From: Methanoculleus sp. UBA208
GTDB lineage: Archaea; Halobacteriota; Methanomicrobia; Methanomicrobiales; Methanoculleaceae
NCBI RefSeq assembly: GCF_002498065.1
Contig: NZ_DAFZ01000056.1
Span: 586-32,681, forward strand
Direction of reading: 5' to 3'
DNA: 32,096 nt
Below the pieces are notes generated by a model. The model was given only the letters and a program-made list of their open reading frames with translations, was not told the origin of the DNA and did not search any database. This document shows, piece by piece, positions 22,761 through 30,632 of this stretch (positions are counted from its first letter, which is position 1; each line of letters starts with the position of its first letter). Both the position numbers and the translations under genes were made by a program.

Positions 22761-23129
22761 ATGAAAGACCTCTTGACCGTTCTGCTGGATATCGAGAAAC
22801 GGGCCTGGGGGGCTGCCGACACCCGGGACGTGGAATTCTACTGGGATTATCTCGCGCCGGAAGCCCTTGTCGTCACTCCTTTCGCGGTCCTGGACCGGGA
22901 TGGGATCATCCGGGACCTCACAGAAAACCCCAATGAACTGCCGGCATACACCATCACGGACCCGAAGGTCGTGCCCCTCGGGGAGGAGAGCGCCGTCCTC
23001 GTGTATACCGTCTCCCTCGGCGGGCAGATACTCTATGTATCGACGGTGTATGCCTGGAGCGACGGCCGGTGGCGGGCGGCCTTCCACCAGCGGACGCCTG
23101 CTTCTCCGGTGGCCACCCCGCCGGATTAA
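22761..23129 (+). CDS. SnoaL/NTF2-like protein (DUF4440 type)
   Basis: A 122-residue cone-shaped NTF2-fold candidate beginning MKDLLTVLLDIEKRAWGAAD, with a central DPKVVPLGEESAVLVYTVS strand pair and the ending STVYAWSDGRWRAAFHQRTP, typical of DUF4440 proteins. Such proteins are small hydrolases, isomerases or binding proteins; no specific activity can be read. A TATA-like GTTATTATC at about 22728-22736 lies some 30 bases before the ATG, favouring a leaderless transcript. The stop overlaps the convergent thiE stop by 4 bases. Confidence 0.8.
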   Translation: MKDLLTVLLDIEKRAWGAADTRDVEFYWDYLAPEALVVTPFAVLDRDGIIRDLTENPNELPAYTITDPKVVPLGEESAVLVYTVSLGGQILYVSTVYAWSDGRWRAAFHQRTPASPVATPPD

Positions 23130-23761
23130 CGCCTGCCTGCTTTCGCGGCGGCGATCCGGCTCCGGAGGTCGCGTGCGGCGGCGGTGACATCGTCCTCTCC
23201 CACGACCGCCGATATCACCGCGACGCCGTCCGCCCCCGCGGCGATGACGCCGGAGACGTTCCCGGCGGTGATTCCCCCGATCGCGACGAGTGGGAGGGAG
23301 ACCGCGGCCCGGACCGCCGAGAGCACGGCAAGCCCGTGGCCCGGCCCCGCGTCGCCCTTCGAGGCGGTCGAAAACGTCGGGCTGAGCGCCACGTAGTCGG
23401 CCCCTTCCGCCGCGGCCCGGACCGCGGCGGCGACGGACCCCACCGAGGCCCCGATGACGAACCCCGGCGGGGTGAGCCGGCGCACCTCTGCCACGGGGAG
23501 GTCGCTTGCGCCGAGGTGGACCCCGTCGGCACCGGACGCGAGGGCCACGTCCAGGCGGTCGTTCACGATAAAGAGCGCGCCGGCGTCCTGGGTGATCTCG
23601 CGGACGGCGGAAGCCGCGCGAAGGAGGTCCCGCCCTGAGAGGGTCTTATCGCGGAGCTGGATCGCGTCCGCACCGCCGGCGACGGCCCGACGAGCGAGTT
23701 CCGCGTGCGAGAGGCCGCGCCCGATCGTCTCGTCGGTGATCACGTAGAGGTCATATCCCAT
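23126..23761 (-). CDS. thiE: Thiamine-phosphate synthase
   Basis: A 211-residue TIM-barrel enzyme joining the pyrimidine diphosphate and thiazole phosphate to give thiamine phosphate. Key segments: AIQLRDKTLSGRDLL, IVNDRLDVALASGADGVHLG, GASVGS, ALSPTFSTASK and LPLVAIGGITAGN. The ATG at 23761 shares one base with the thiM stop (TAATG), so the two are translationally coupled. A longer frame upstream only overlaps thiM. Complete and typical length. Confidence 0.95.
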   Translation of the reverse strand: MGYDLYVITDETIGRGLSHAELARRAVAGGADAIQLRDKTLSGRDLLRAASAVREITQDAGALFIVNDRLDVALASGADGVHLGASDLPVAEVRRLTPPGFVIGASVGSVAAAVRAAAEGADYVALSPTFSTASKGDAGPGHGLAVLSAVRAAVSLPLVAIGGITAGNVSGVIAAGADGVAVISAVVGEDDVTAAARDLRSRIAAAKAGRR

Positions 23762-24600
23762 TATCGCTCCTCGATTCGTGCGTGCCCGGCAAGGTCGCCG
23801 GGGGAAAGGCCGGCAAGTTCGTCGAAGAGCGCCGTCCGAAACGTGTAGGGCCCGGCGAAGCCCCCGGCCGCGGCCCGCTCGCCCGCCCGGCCGAATGCCG
23901 CGAGCGCCGCGGCCGACGCAACCGCACGGTCGTCGCCGACCGCGACGAACGCCGCCGTGACCGATGCGACCATGCATCCGGTCCCGGAAAGCCGGTCCAT
24001 CGCCGGGTTGCCGTTTCCGACCAGGTATACATGCGTTCCGTCGGTGACGACGTCGACTGCTCCCGTCATCGCCACCACAGTGCCGGTCGCCCGGGCGCAC
24101 TCCCGTGCCGTCTCGATGGGGTCGCCCTTGACGCCGCCTGAGTCCACTCCCCGGACGTTCCCGCCGGTTCCGGCAAGGACGCCGATCTCCCCGGCGTTCC
24201 CCTTCAGGACGGCGATATCGAGGGTATCAAGGAGTCTTTTTGCGGTCGCGGTCCGGAACTCCGTCGCCCCCGCACCGACCGGATCGAGGACGACCGGGAT
24301 CCCGAGGTCGTTCGCCCGGCGGCCGGCAATGAGCATCGCATCAACCTGCGCCGCCGAGAGCGTTCCGATGTTCAGGACGAGGGCGCCGGCGCCGGCGACC
24401 ATCTCGGCGACCTCTTCGGGAGCCTCGGCCATCACCGGGGCAGCCCCGGTAGAGATCGTGATGTTCGCGCAGTCGTTGATCGTGACGCTGTTCGTGATGT
24501 GGTGTATGAGCGGCCGCTCCGACCGCACGGCGGCGAGGAGGCCGGCGGGGATCGCGCCGTCCATGAAGCGTGCCGATGAGCCTTCTGTCGTGTTCGGCAT
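23761..24600 (-). CDS. thiM: Hydroxyethylthiazole kinase
   Basis: A 279-residue ribokinase-fold enzyme that phosphorylates the thiazole alcohol in thiamine salvage. Motifs: PLIHHITNSVTINDCAN at the N-terminus, VVLDPVGAGATEFR, LKGNAGEI, and MDRLSGTGCMVAS carrying the active-site Cys. The start is ATG 24600, giving MPNTTEG; an AGGAT tract precedes it, and a TATA-like CTTTATGC near 24630-24637 fits a short leader. I saw no TPP-riboswitch structure in the upstream 90 bases. Confidence 0.95.
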   Translation of the reverse strand: MPNTTEGSSARFMDGAIPAGLLAAVRSERPLIHHITNSVTINDCANITISTGAAPVMAEAPEEVAEMVAGAGALVLNIGTLSAAQVDAMLIAGRRANDLGIPVVLDPVGAGATEFRTATAKRLLDTLDIAVLKGNAGEIGVLAGTGGNVRGVDSGGVKGDPIETARECARATGTVVAMTGAVDVVTDGTHVYLVGNGNPAMDRLSGTGCMVASVTAAFVAVGDDRAVASAAALAAFGRAGERAAAGGFAGPYTFRTALFDELAGLSPGDLAGHARIEER

Positions 24601-24664
24601 AACTATCCTATCTGTTTCTGCGGCAGTTGCATAAAGCCGTCCGCCCGGCATCCGCGAGTCTCAC

Positions 24665-24674
24665 CTATTTATAC
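24665..24674 (+). promoter_or_regulatory. TATA-like box for the membrane-protein pair
   Basis: CTATTTATAC lies between the divergent thiM and membrane-protein genes and predicts a transcript start near 24695 and a leader of about 55 bases. Confidence 0.5.
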
Positions 24675-24751
24675 GATCGCCGCACAGGGTCGCGCACCCT
24701 GTCTCCCGGAGAGCGCGGAAGGCCGTGGCCGGGAGGTATCGAAGTGAGCCC

Positions 24752-26941
24752 ATGGAGCGAATCTTCGAATTTCCCTCGCTCGAAGCCGCCAGGCAGTTTA
24801 CCGAAGATACGCGGCCGGCCGGGTGGCTGGTGGAGTACCCCGCGGGGGCGGTCGCCCGGATCTTCACCCGGCGGATGGCGGGAGCGACGGTTGCCGGGAT
24901 TATCGTCGGTTGTATCGTCCTCGGCCTGGTCGGATGGCTCGCCGATACCGGCCTCTCCGCCCTCGACCGGCTCGAACCCCTCTTCGCCGCCCCATACGGG
25001 ACGGTGACGGTGCTCTTTGCGACCGTCGGCGCCGCGCTCGGCGGTCTTGCCGGCACCCTCGCGACGCTTGAAGCGGCCCCGGTGCCGCCCGCGGGCGAGC
25101 CGGTCCGGGTGACCGTGCGGGGCGAGGGCGGCACGGAGCAGCTTATGCGGTTTGCGCGGCGGTACGGCGGAACACCGGTCATGACTCCCCGGGAGCCGCA
25201 GGAAGGGGGAGGGCACGGGCATGATCCCGGGCAGCTGACCCCGCTCCGCCTGGCTGCATGGGTCGCGCTCATCGTGGTCGCCGGGATCATCCTCGCCGCG
25301 ACCTCCTACATCTGGATCCTCTCGGCCGCCTACGGCCCCGGCTCCGACCAGGAGACCCGGGTCGGCTGGACCCTCAAAAACGCCCAGCGGATACCGGGCG
25401 ATACCCCGGAGGCGGCCGGCGCGTCGATGGCGGAGATCCTTGCGGGTGCTACGATGCCCGCGCCCGCCGATCCGCTCGCCGCGGCCCTCCTTGCCCCGGT
25501 TGCGGCCCGGGAGGGAAGGACGCTCGTCTACGGGGGTGCGGCCGCCCCTCCCGACCTCGACGCCCTCACCCTCCAGGGGCTCGAGCGGCTGGCGGATAGC
25601 CGGGACGTTGTTGTCGTCGCCCGCGAAGAGCCCGCATACGCCATGCCGGCCGCATACGCCGCGGCGCAGTTCGGAGCCCCGGTGGTCGTGCTCGACGGGA
25701 ACGGCGGGGTCCCCGGTGCCGTGCGGGACGCCCTCGCCGCCGGGGGAGAGCGGCGGTTCTTCGTCGCCGCGCCGTCCCGGCTGGTTCCCGACGAAACGCT
25801 CGGCGCCCTCCGGGAGTACGGCACGGCCGAGCGGGTGGCCGCCGAGAACATATACCTTCACGCGCTGACCTGGGCCCGGAACCGGTGGGACGACTTCGGG
25901 TGGGGGATGCAGGAAACCTTCGAGGACGACGGCTACTACTACTACTACGCGATGGCGAACCCGGCCGACCCCGGGTTTGCCGCCGCGGGGCTGCCGATGG
26001 CTTATTCGGGCAACTACGGCCCGCTCCTCTATACCCCGCGCGACGACCTCGACCCGCTGACCGACCAGTATCTCTGGCGGGTCTCGCCCGATTTCTTCGT
26101 CTCCCCCGCCGACGGGCCGTTCATGAACGTCCGGGTCCTCGGCAGCCCGGAGAGCGTCAGCTACGCCGCCCAGGCCCGGGCGGACCTCGCCCTCGAGACC
26201 CACGAGTACTGGAACCAGGTGACCGGTGCGAGCGGCCTTGCCCTCCTTGGCTGGTCGTGGTTCTTCGTCGGCGCCATAGGTGCCGTCTGGGCACTCTTCG
26301 TGATGCCGGCCCGCCTGCCTGCCGTCGGGTTTTACCCGCGGCTCTACTGGCCGCTTGCGATCCTGATGCTCGGCCCCGCCGGGATCCTGGCGTTCTTCGG
26401 CGCCTACAGCGGCGCCCTCGTCACCCGTTCCGGGCCGATGCCCCGGTTCCTCCGCCCGCCCTGGTCGCGTGCGCTCTCGGCGACGATCATGGGGATCTCG
26501 GTCGGCATGGCGCTGATGGTCGCCTCGATGTGGGCGGTCCAGCTCGCGCTCGGCATGCCCCTCTCGACCGCCTTCGCCTACACCTGGTGGTACTGGCTCG
26601 GCGCTCCCATGTCGACCGCCATGTGGTGGGTGATGGTCGTCCCCGCGATCGTCTTCTCGACTCTCCTCTACATGGGGCCGATGATGGCCGAGCAGCACGG
26701 GTCGGGCTACCTCTCCGGGGTCCGCCGGGCCGCGCCGGTGGTGATCGTCTCGATGCTTGCGGCGTCGGCCGGGATGTGGGGGGCGGCCTGGTATCTGATG
26801 GCCTGGCAGGACCAGATGGCGGCCGAGGACCTCTGGCTCTGGATCGTCCCCATCTGGGCTGCAGTCGTCGTCGGGCTGGTTACGGCATACGTCCCGAACT
26901 ACCTGATGGTGAAGGCGGGCTGGAAGGAGGGGGGTATGTGA
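24752..26941 (+). CDS. Large membrane protein with cell-wall-binding-repeat-like segment
   Basis: A 729-residue protein from ATG 24752 (MERIFEFPSLEAARQF); GTG 24725 is an alternative start, since the GGGAGGT at 24731-24737 lies a little far from the ATG. Two or three membrane helices occupy about residues 40-100, and another lies near 165-190. A long extracytoplasmic region (about 190-485) includes DVVVVAREEPAYAMPAAYAA and GAPVVVLDGN, resembling cell-wall-binding-repeat (CWB2) segments. Six or seven helices follow (about 490-722). The following gene overlaps it by one base and shares the extracytoplasmic pattern. Function unknown; an envelope or surface-layer role is inferred. Confidence 0.75.
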   Translation: MERIFEFPSLEAARQFTEDTRPAGWLVEYPAGAVARIFTRRMAGATVAGIIVGCIVLGLVGWLADTGLSALDRLEPLFAAPYGTVTVLFATVGAALGGLAGTLATLEAAPVPPAGEPVRVTVRGEGGTEQLMRFARRYGGTPVMTPREPQEGGGHGHDPGQLTPLRLAAWVALIVVAGIILAATSYIWILSAAYGPGSDQETRVGWTLKNAQRIPGDTPEAAGASMAEILAGATMPAPADPLAAALLAPVAAREGRTLVYGGAAAPPDLDALTLQGLERLADSRDVVVVAREEPAYAMPAAYAAAQFGAPVVVLDGNGGVPGAVRDALAAGGERRFFVAAPSRLVPDETLGALREYGTAERVAAENIYLHALTWARNRWDDFGWGMQETFEDDGYYYYYAMANPADPGFAAAGLPMAYSGNYGPLLYTPRDDLDPLTDQYLWRVSPDFFVSPADGPFMNVRVLGSPESVSYAAQARADLALETHEYWNQVTGASGLALLGWSWFFVGAIGAVWALFVMPARLPAVGFYPRLYWPLAILMLGPAGILAFFGAYSGALVTRSGPMPRFLRPPWSRALSATIMGISVGMALMVASMWAVQLALGMPLSTAFAYTWWYWLGAPMSTAMWWVMVVPAIVFSTLLYMGPMMAEQHGSGYLSGVRRAAPVVIVSMLAASAGMWGAAWYLMAWQDQMAAEDLWLWIVPIWAAVVVGLVTAYVPNYLMVKAGWKEGGM

Positions 26942-28158
26942 TGCGGGCAAAACCCGTCTACACCCTCGCGGGCGTCATCGTCGTGATGCTCGTCGTGCTC
27001 GCTCCTCTCGTCGCAGAGTTCGGCTCCGGCGGGGAGGGGATGACGGCGAGCACGACAGAGAACCGGGAACACCTGGAGTTGACCGGGACGATGGGGAGGC
27101 TCTCCGGGGAGGATCATATCCGGACGGCGGTCGTCTACGCCCAGACGGTCTACGCCGCGGCCCAGGACAAGGACCGGCCGGGTGCGGTGATCCTGGTCCG
27201 TGACGACGACGAGGCGACGGCGCTCGCCACCACCCGGCTGCAGCACTTCCCGGTGAACGCCCCCCTCCTCTACGTGACCGATAACGGCACACAGGTTCCG
27301 GAGGCGACGATGGAAGAGCTCCACCGGCTCGAACCGGAAGGGGTGATGATGGACAACAACGTCCAGGTCTACGTCGTTGGTGACATAAGCGAGGACGTCG
27401 CCCGCCGGGTGGAGAGCGAACTCGGGTACGCCGTCCGCCGCCTCTACGCTCCCGACCCGGTCACGTATACCGAGGTGCTCGACGAGTTCGTGGCGACGAT
27501 GGAGTCGAACCACCGCGACGTGGTGCTCGTCGCCTCGACCGAAGCGCCGGCATACGCCTACCCGGCGGCGAGCTGGAACACCCATATGGGGCAGGGGTTT
27601 GCGTTCGTCACGCCCGGGGGGGTGCCGGGCGAGACACGGCGGATCCTCGCGCGGAGCTGGCCGAACTACCCCTACATCTACGTCTTCGCCCCTGAATCGG
27701 TGGTGGGGCAGGACGTCATGGCCGAGCTCGCGAAATACGGACACGTCCAGCGGATCCCGGGCGAGACGCCGGAGGAGATGGCTGTCCGGTGGGCCGGCTA
27801 CAAGGACAGCGGGCTCCGGGTGACCTGGTGGGTGAGCTTCCGGCCCCGGAGCGTGGGCTGGGGGTACGCCGAGCCGGGGCACAACATCCTCCTTGCGAGC
27901 CCTGATGACTGGCGGGTGCTCGTGCCGGGCGGCGTCCTCTCGCACATGGGCAAGCACGCCTTCCTCGTCCTCACCGGGCCGGACGGCACCCTCCCCGATG
28001 CCGCCCGCTCGTACCTGGAGGTGATCCGGCCGACCCGGACCTACCCGAACCAGCAGGTCTTCAACTACGGCTGGGTGCTCGGCGAGGGGGTGCCGGACGA
28101 GACGATGCGGGAGGCAAGCGAGCTGCTCGGCGTGGCCGGAACCGGGCCGGGATCGTGA
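26941..28158 (+). CDS. Membrane-anchored extracytoplasmic protein with CWB2-like segments
   Basis: A 405-residue protein with one N-terminal membrane helix (about residues 8-24, an uncleaved anchor or signal peptide). The rest appears extracytoplasmic. PGAVILVRDDDEATALATT, NAPLLYVTDNGTQVPEAT and VQVYVVGDISEDVARRVESE follow the pattern of CWB2 repeats (amino-terminal strand, NAPxLLT-like strand, VYVIGG-like strand). A second unit contains DVVLVASTEAPAYAYPAASW, close to AREEPAYAMPAAYA in the preceding protein. The ATG overlaps the previous stop (TGATG), so the two proteins likely work as a complex at the cell surface. No enzyme motif is seen. Confidence 0.75.
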   Translation: MRAKPVYTLAGVIVVMLVVLAPLVAEFGSGGEGMTASTTENREHLELTGTMGRLSGEDHIRTAVVYAQTVYAAAQDKDRPGAVILVRDDDEATALATTRLQHFPVNAPLLYVTDNGTQVPEATMEELHRLEPEGVMMDNNVQVYVVGDISEDVARRVESELGYAVRRLYAPDPVTYTEVLDEFVATMESNHRDVVLVASTEAPAYAYPAASWNTHMGQGFAFVTPGGVPGETRRILARSWPNYPYIYVFAPESVVGQDVMAELAKYGHVQRIPGETPEEMAVRWAGYKDSGLRVTWWVSFRPRSVGWGYAEPGHNILLASPDDWRVLVPGGVLSHMGKHAFLVLTGPDGTLPDAARSYLEVIRPTRTYPNQQVFNYGWVLGEGVPDETMREASELLGVAGTGPGS

Positions 28159-28167
28159 CCTTCCGGC

Positions 28168-30109
28168 TCAATCCCGCTCATGACGCCGGAGGAACTCGCG
28201 GACCATCCGGGACTCCACCCATCCCCGGTCAAGCTGCCTGATGTACTCGTTGATCCGTTCGACCTGTTCGCGGATGATCGCCGCCGTCTCCGCATCATCC
28301 AGCAGATCCGCTCTCCCCAGGGTCACCTGAAGGGGCTGGCGTATGTGATCGCCGAGGACGGCGAACTGCTCGATGTTCCGCTCGATCTGCTCGAACGCCT
28401 GGCGGTTAAGCTGCTCGTTCTGTTTCCGTTCCGTGATGTCCCTGCCGGCCGCCTGGACGCCGACCACTTTTCCATGCTCCACGATCGGCGATTCGTTCAG
28501 CTCGACGAACGCCGTCGTCCCGTCCTTGCGGCGGAACTCGACCTCGAGCCCCTCGACCGGCTCGCCCCGGGCTAACTTCTTCTGTGCCGCCTTCCACGCG
28601 GCGAGGGAGAGGGGACTGACATAGTCCCGGCATTTTTGGCCGGTGAGTTCGGCGGGCGTGTGGCCGAGGATGCGGGTCACGGCCGGAGACATATAGGCAA
28701 TCCCGCTCTCGTGGTAGCAGGTATAGATCATGTCGAAGCTCCGCTGCGCTATCTCGCGGAACTTCTCCTCGCTCTCTTCGAGCGCCTCTTCGGCCACTTT
28801 TCGCTCGATTCCCTGTGCCAGGACGTTTGCTGCCGCCTGGACGAAGTTGATGTCGTCCCGGGTGAACCTGCGGCGCGTCCGGGTGTGGGCGCCGAGCACC
28901 CCGTACGGCGCCTCGTCACCCTGGATGATGACGCTGATGCCGCTCCTGATCCCCTCGTCCCGGAGGAGCGCCGGGCCCCGGAACCGTTTCTCTGCCCGGA
29001 GGTCTTCGACGATCACCGGCTCGTGGGAGAGAAGGGTACCCCGCCTGGGAATCGTTATCCCCCTCCACCCTCCTCGTGCCGACCAGGGCTCCGTCGAACC
29101 CTACCGCCGCCTCGAGCAGGAATGTGTCCTCGTCGGGGAGGTATCGCAGCACTTTGGCGTAATCGACTTCCAGGTGCTCGGTCACCACGCGGACCACGGC
29201 ATTCATCAGTTCGGGGGGCTCTGCCCCCTCGAGAGCGAGCCGACCCAGCGCCGTGATGGCCGCCTGCTGCGCCGCCCGGACGGCGGTGAGCCGCTCGGCC
29301 TGTTTTCTCGCCGTGATGTCGAGGTTGATCCCGGCCCAGAGGACGATCCTGCCGGTTTCGTCCCTGACCTGACCTCCCCGGGAGAGGATGGTGCGGCATT
29401 CCCCGTCGGGGTCCGGAACCCTGAGCTCGCGATCCCACCGGCACCCTGTATCGAGGCACCGTCTCCAGTCGGCGCGCACTGCCGCAGCATCTTCGAGCGG
29501 GATGCACTCCAGCCATCCCGCTTGCCGGCACTCTTCGAGCGTCCTCCCCACGAGGTCGAGGAACGAGGCGGAGAGATAGAGTGCAGCGCCGTCCGGTTCA
29601 CAGACCCAGATGCCGTAAGGCACCAGCTCCCCGACGGCGGCAAAGACCGACTCGGCCCCGAGCCGTGCCCTCGCAGCCCACGCGCTCCGCACCGCCTCGT
29701 CACGTTCGGGGGTTATGTCCCGGAACCGGGCAAGCACCATCCCGGCGTAGGGCTCGCCGGTCATCACCCGGCACGAGAAGGAGAACCGGCGCACCTCACC
29801 GGTGGAGGTCCGCATCCGGCAGGCGGCATGCGCGACCTCCCGCCGGCACCGGAGCGCCTCAAGCATCCGTTCGGCAGTATCTTCCTCCTCGATGAGCGGC
29901 GCGAGGTGGCGGGCGATGAGGTCGCCTGTCTTCATGCCGTGGGCTGCTTCACTGCTGACCCCGAACGTCTCCCGAAACGATCGGTTCAGCCGCGTAACGG
30001 TGTTGTCCCGGTCAAGAATAAGGACAGCATCGTCCAGTTCGTCAAAGCAGCGGTACACTGTGGCCCTCCGTGGCCGGCATATGGGGAACCCGGAGTCCGG
30101 GTTCCGCAT
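28168..30109 (-). pseudogene. PAS-PAS-GAF-PAS signalling gene split by a frameshift
   Basis: Two overlapping frames make one protein of about 647 residues. The first (from ATG 30109) has two PAS domains (about 18-130 and 148-262) and the first half of a GAF domain. The second resumes at LLSHEPVIVEDL, completes GAF, and adds a third PAS and a C-terminal segment with AVLGDHIRQPLQ. The break lies near 29030-29040, where related GAF domains read AGYTLLS but the frame here reads AGYPSLP; loss of two bases in a TACACC-like context explains it. The C-terminal H-box is not followed by an ATPase domain. It may be an inactivated gene, a programmed event or a sequencing error. Confidence 0.75.
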
Positions 30110-30111
30110 GT

Positions 30112-30138
30112 CAGGTAGTATAGTACCTGTTCATGAAC
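30112..30138. promoter_or_regulatory. Adjacent palindromes upstream of the PAS-GAF gene
   Basis: CAGGTA (30112-30117) and TACCTG (30124-30129) form an inverted repeat around GTATAG, and GTTCATGAAC (30129-30138) is a perfect 10-base palindrome beside it. They lie immediately upstream of the leftward ATG at 30109, where an operator or a TATA element could sit. No further feature is visible in 30139-30268 apart from a TCCCTG/CAGGGA pair (30155-30180). Confidence 0.4.
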
Positions 30139-30268
30139 CTAGTTCTTTTCGGAATCCCTGCATTCGTGGCGATACAGGGAACGCGGGTAGAACTCTGGAG
30201 AATAGCGCTCTGCAGATACGGGCCTTCCCTATGACGAAGCGACGTCGCAGGGTCGCGTCGGGCTTCCG

Positions 30269-30607
30269 GTGCGAAACCCCGAAGTTCCCGGGTCTGCATT
30301 AAAACGCAGTGACGAAGAGTGGGAACAGGCGACCCGGTTTTTCCTCGATAGGATCCCCGAAGGCATGCTGGTGCGGATCTTCGAGGAGGTCCGTAATGAC
30401 CCCGATTGGCTGATTACGCACCGTTTCGGGATCGGCATGGGGGTCCGGAACCTCCTGCCCGCCGGCGTGATAACATTGTCGTCGGAAGATGCCGTATTTA
30501 AGAAAAATGCGGCATACATCGATTTATATCGTGAAAATCGGATCCTGTATTGCGGACAATCGTTTCCGTTACAATTAATACAACCCTCAGTGTATTCACT
30601 TGCATAA
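30269..30607 (+). CDS. Small DUF6794-like protein, possibly truncated
   Basis: A 112-residue frame starting at GTG 30269. Residues of about 10-58 (SDEEWEQATRFFLDRIPEG, then THRFGIGMGVRNLL) look like the start of a short acidic helical domain that I associate with DUF6794-type proteins. Family members continue differently after the RN motif; here the remainder (PAGVITLSSEDAVFKKN onward) is diverged and AT-rich, as if the domain were cut. There is no clear ribosome-binding site. A partly decayed gene is as likely as a working one. Confidence 0.4.
   Translation: MRNPEVPGSALKRSDEEWEQATRFFLDRIPEGMLVRIFEEVRNDPDWLITHRFGIGMGVRNLLPAGVITLSSEDAVFKKNAAYIDLYRENRILYCGQSFPLQLIQPSVYSLA
30574..30581 (+). promoter_or_regulatory. 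TATA-like box before the PAS coiled-coil gene
   Basis: ATTAATAC in an AT-rich stretch predicts a transcript start near 30604, about 30 bases before the ATG at 30633. It overlaps the end of the small DUF6794-like frame. Confidence 0.4.
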
Positions 30608-30632
30608 TCTAAATTGGAGTTTACTTTTTCCG

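Noticed and set aside
24601..24660. TPP riboswitch upstream of thiM-thiE
   Set aside because: The leader appears very short and I could not find the conserved TPP-riboswitch core or pairing.
25885..26940. Long upstream extension of the second surface-protein frame
   Set aside because: It runs in another frame through the preceding membrane-protein gene and is Arg/Pro-rich; the real start is the ATG overlapping that gene's stop.
24665..26950. 761-codon open frame on the minus strand
   Set aside because: It is a shadow of the large membrane-protein gene. Composition is skewed to Arg, Gly, Pro and His with no domain, as expected opposite a GC-rich gene.
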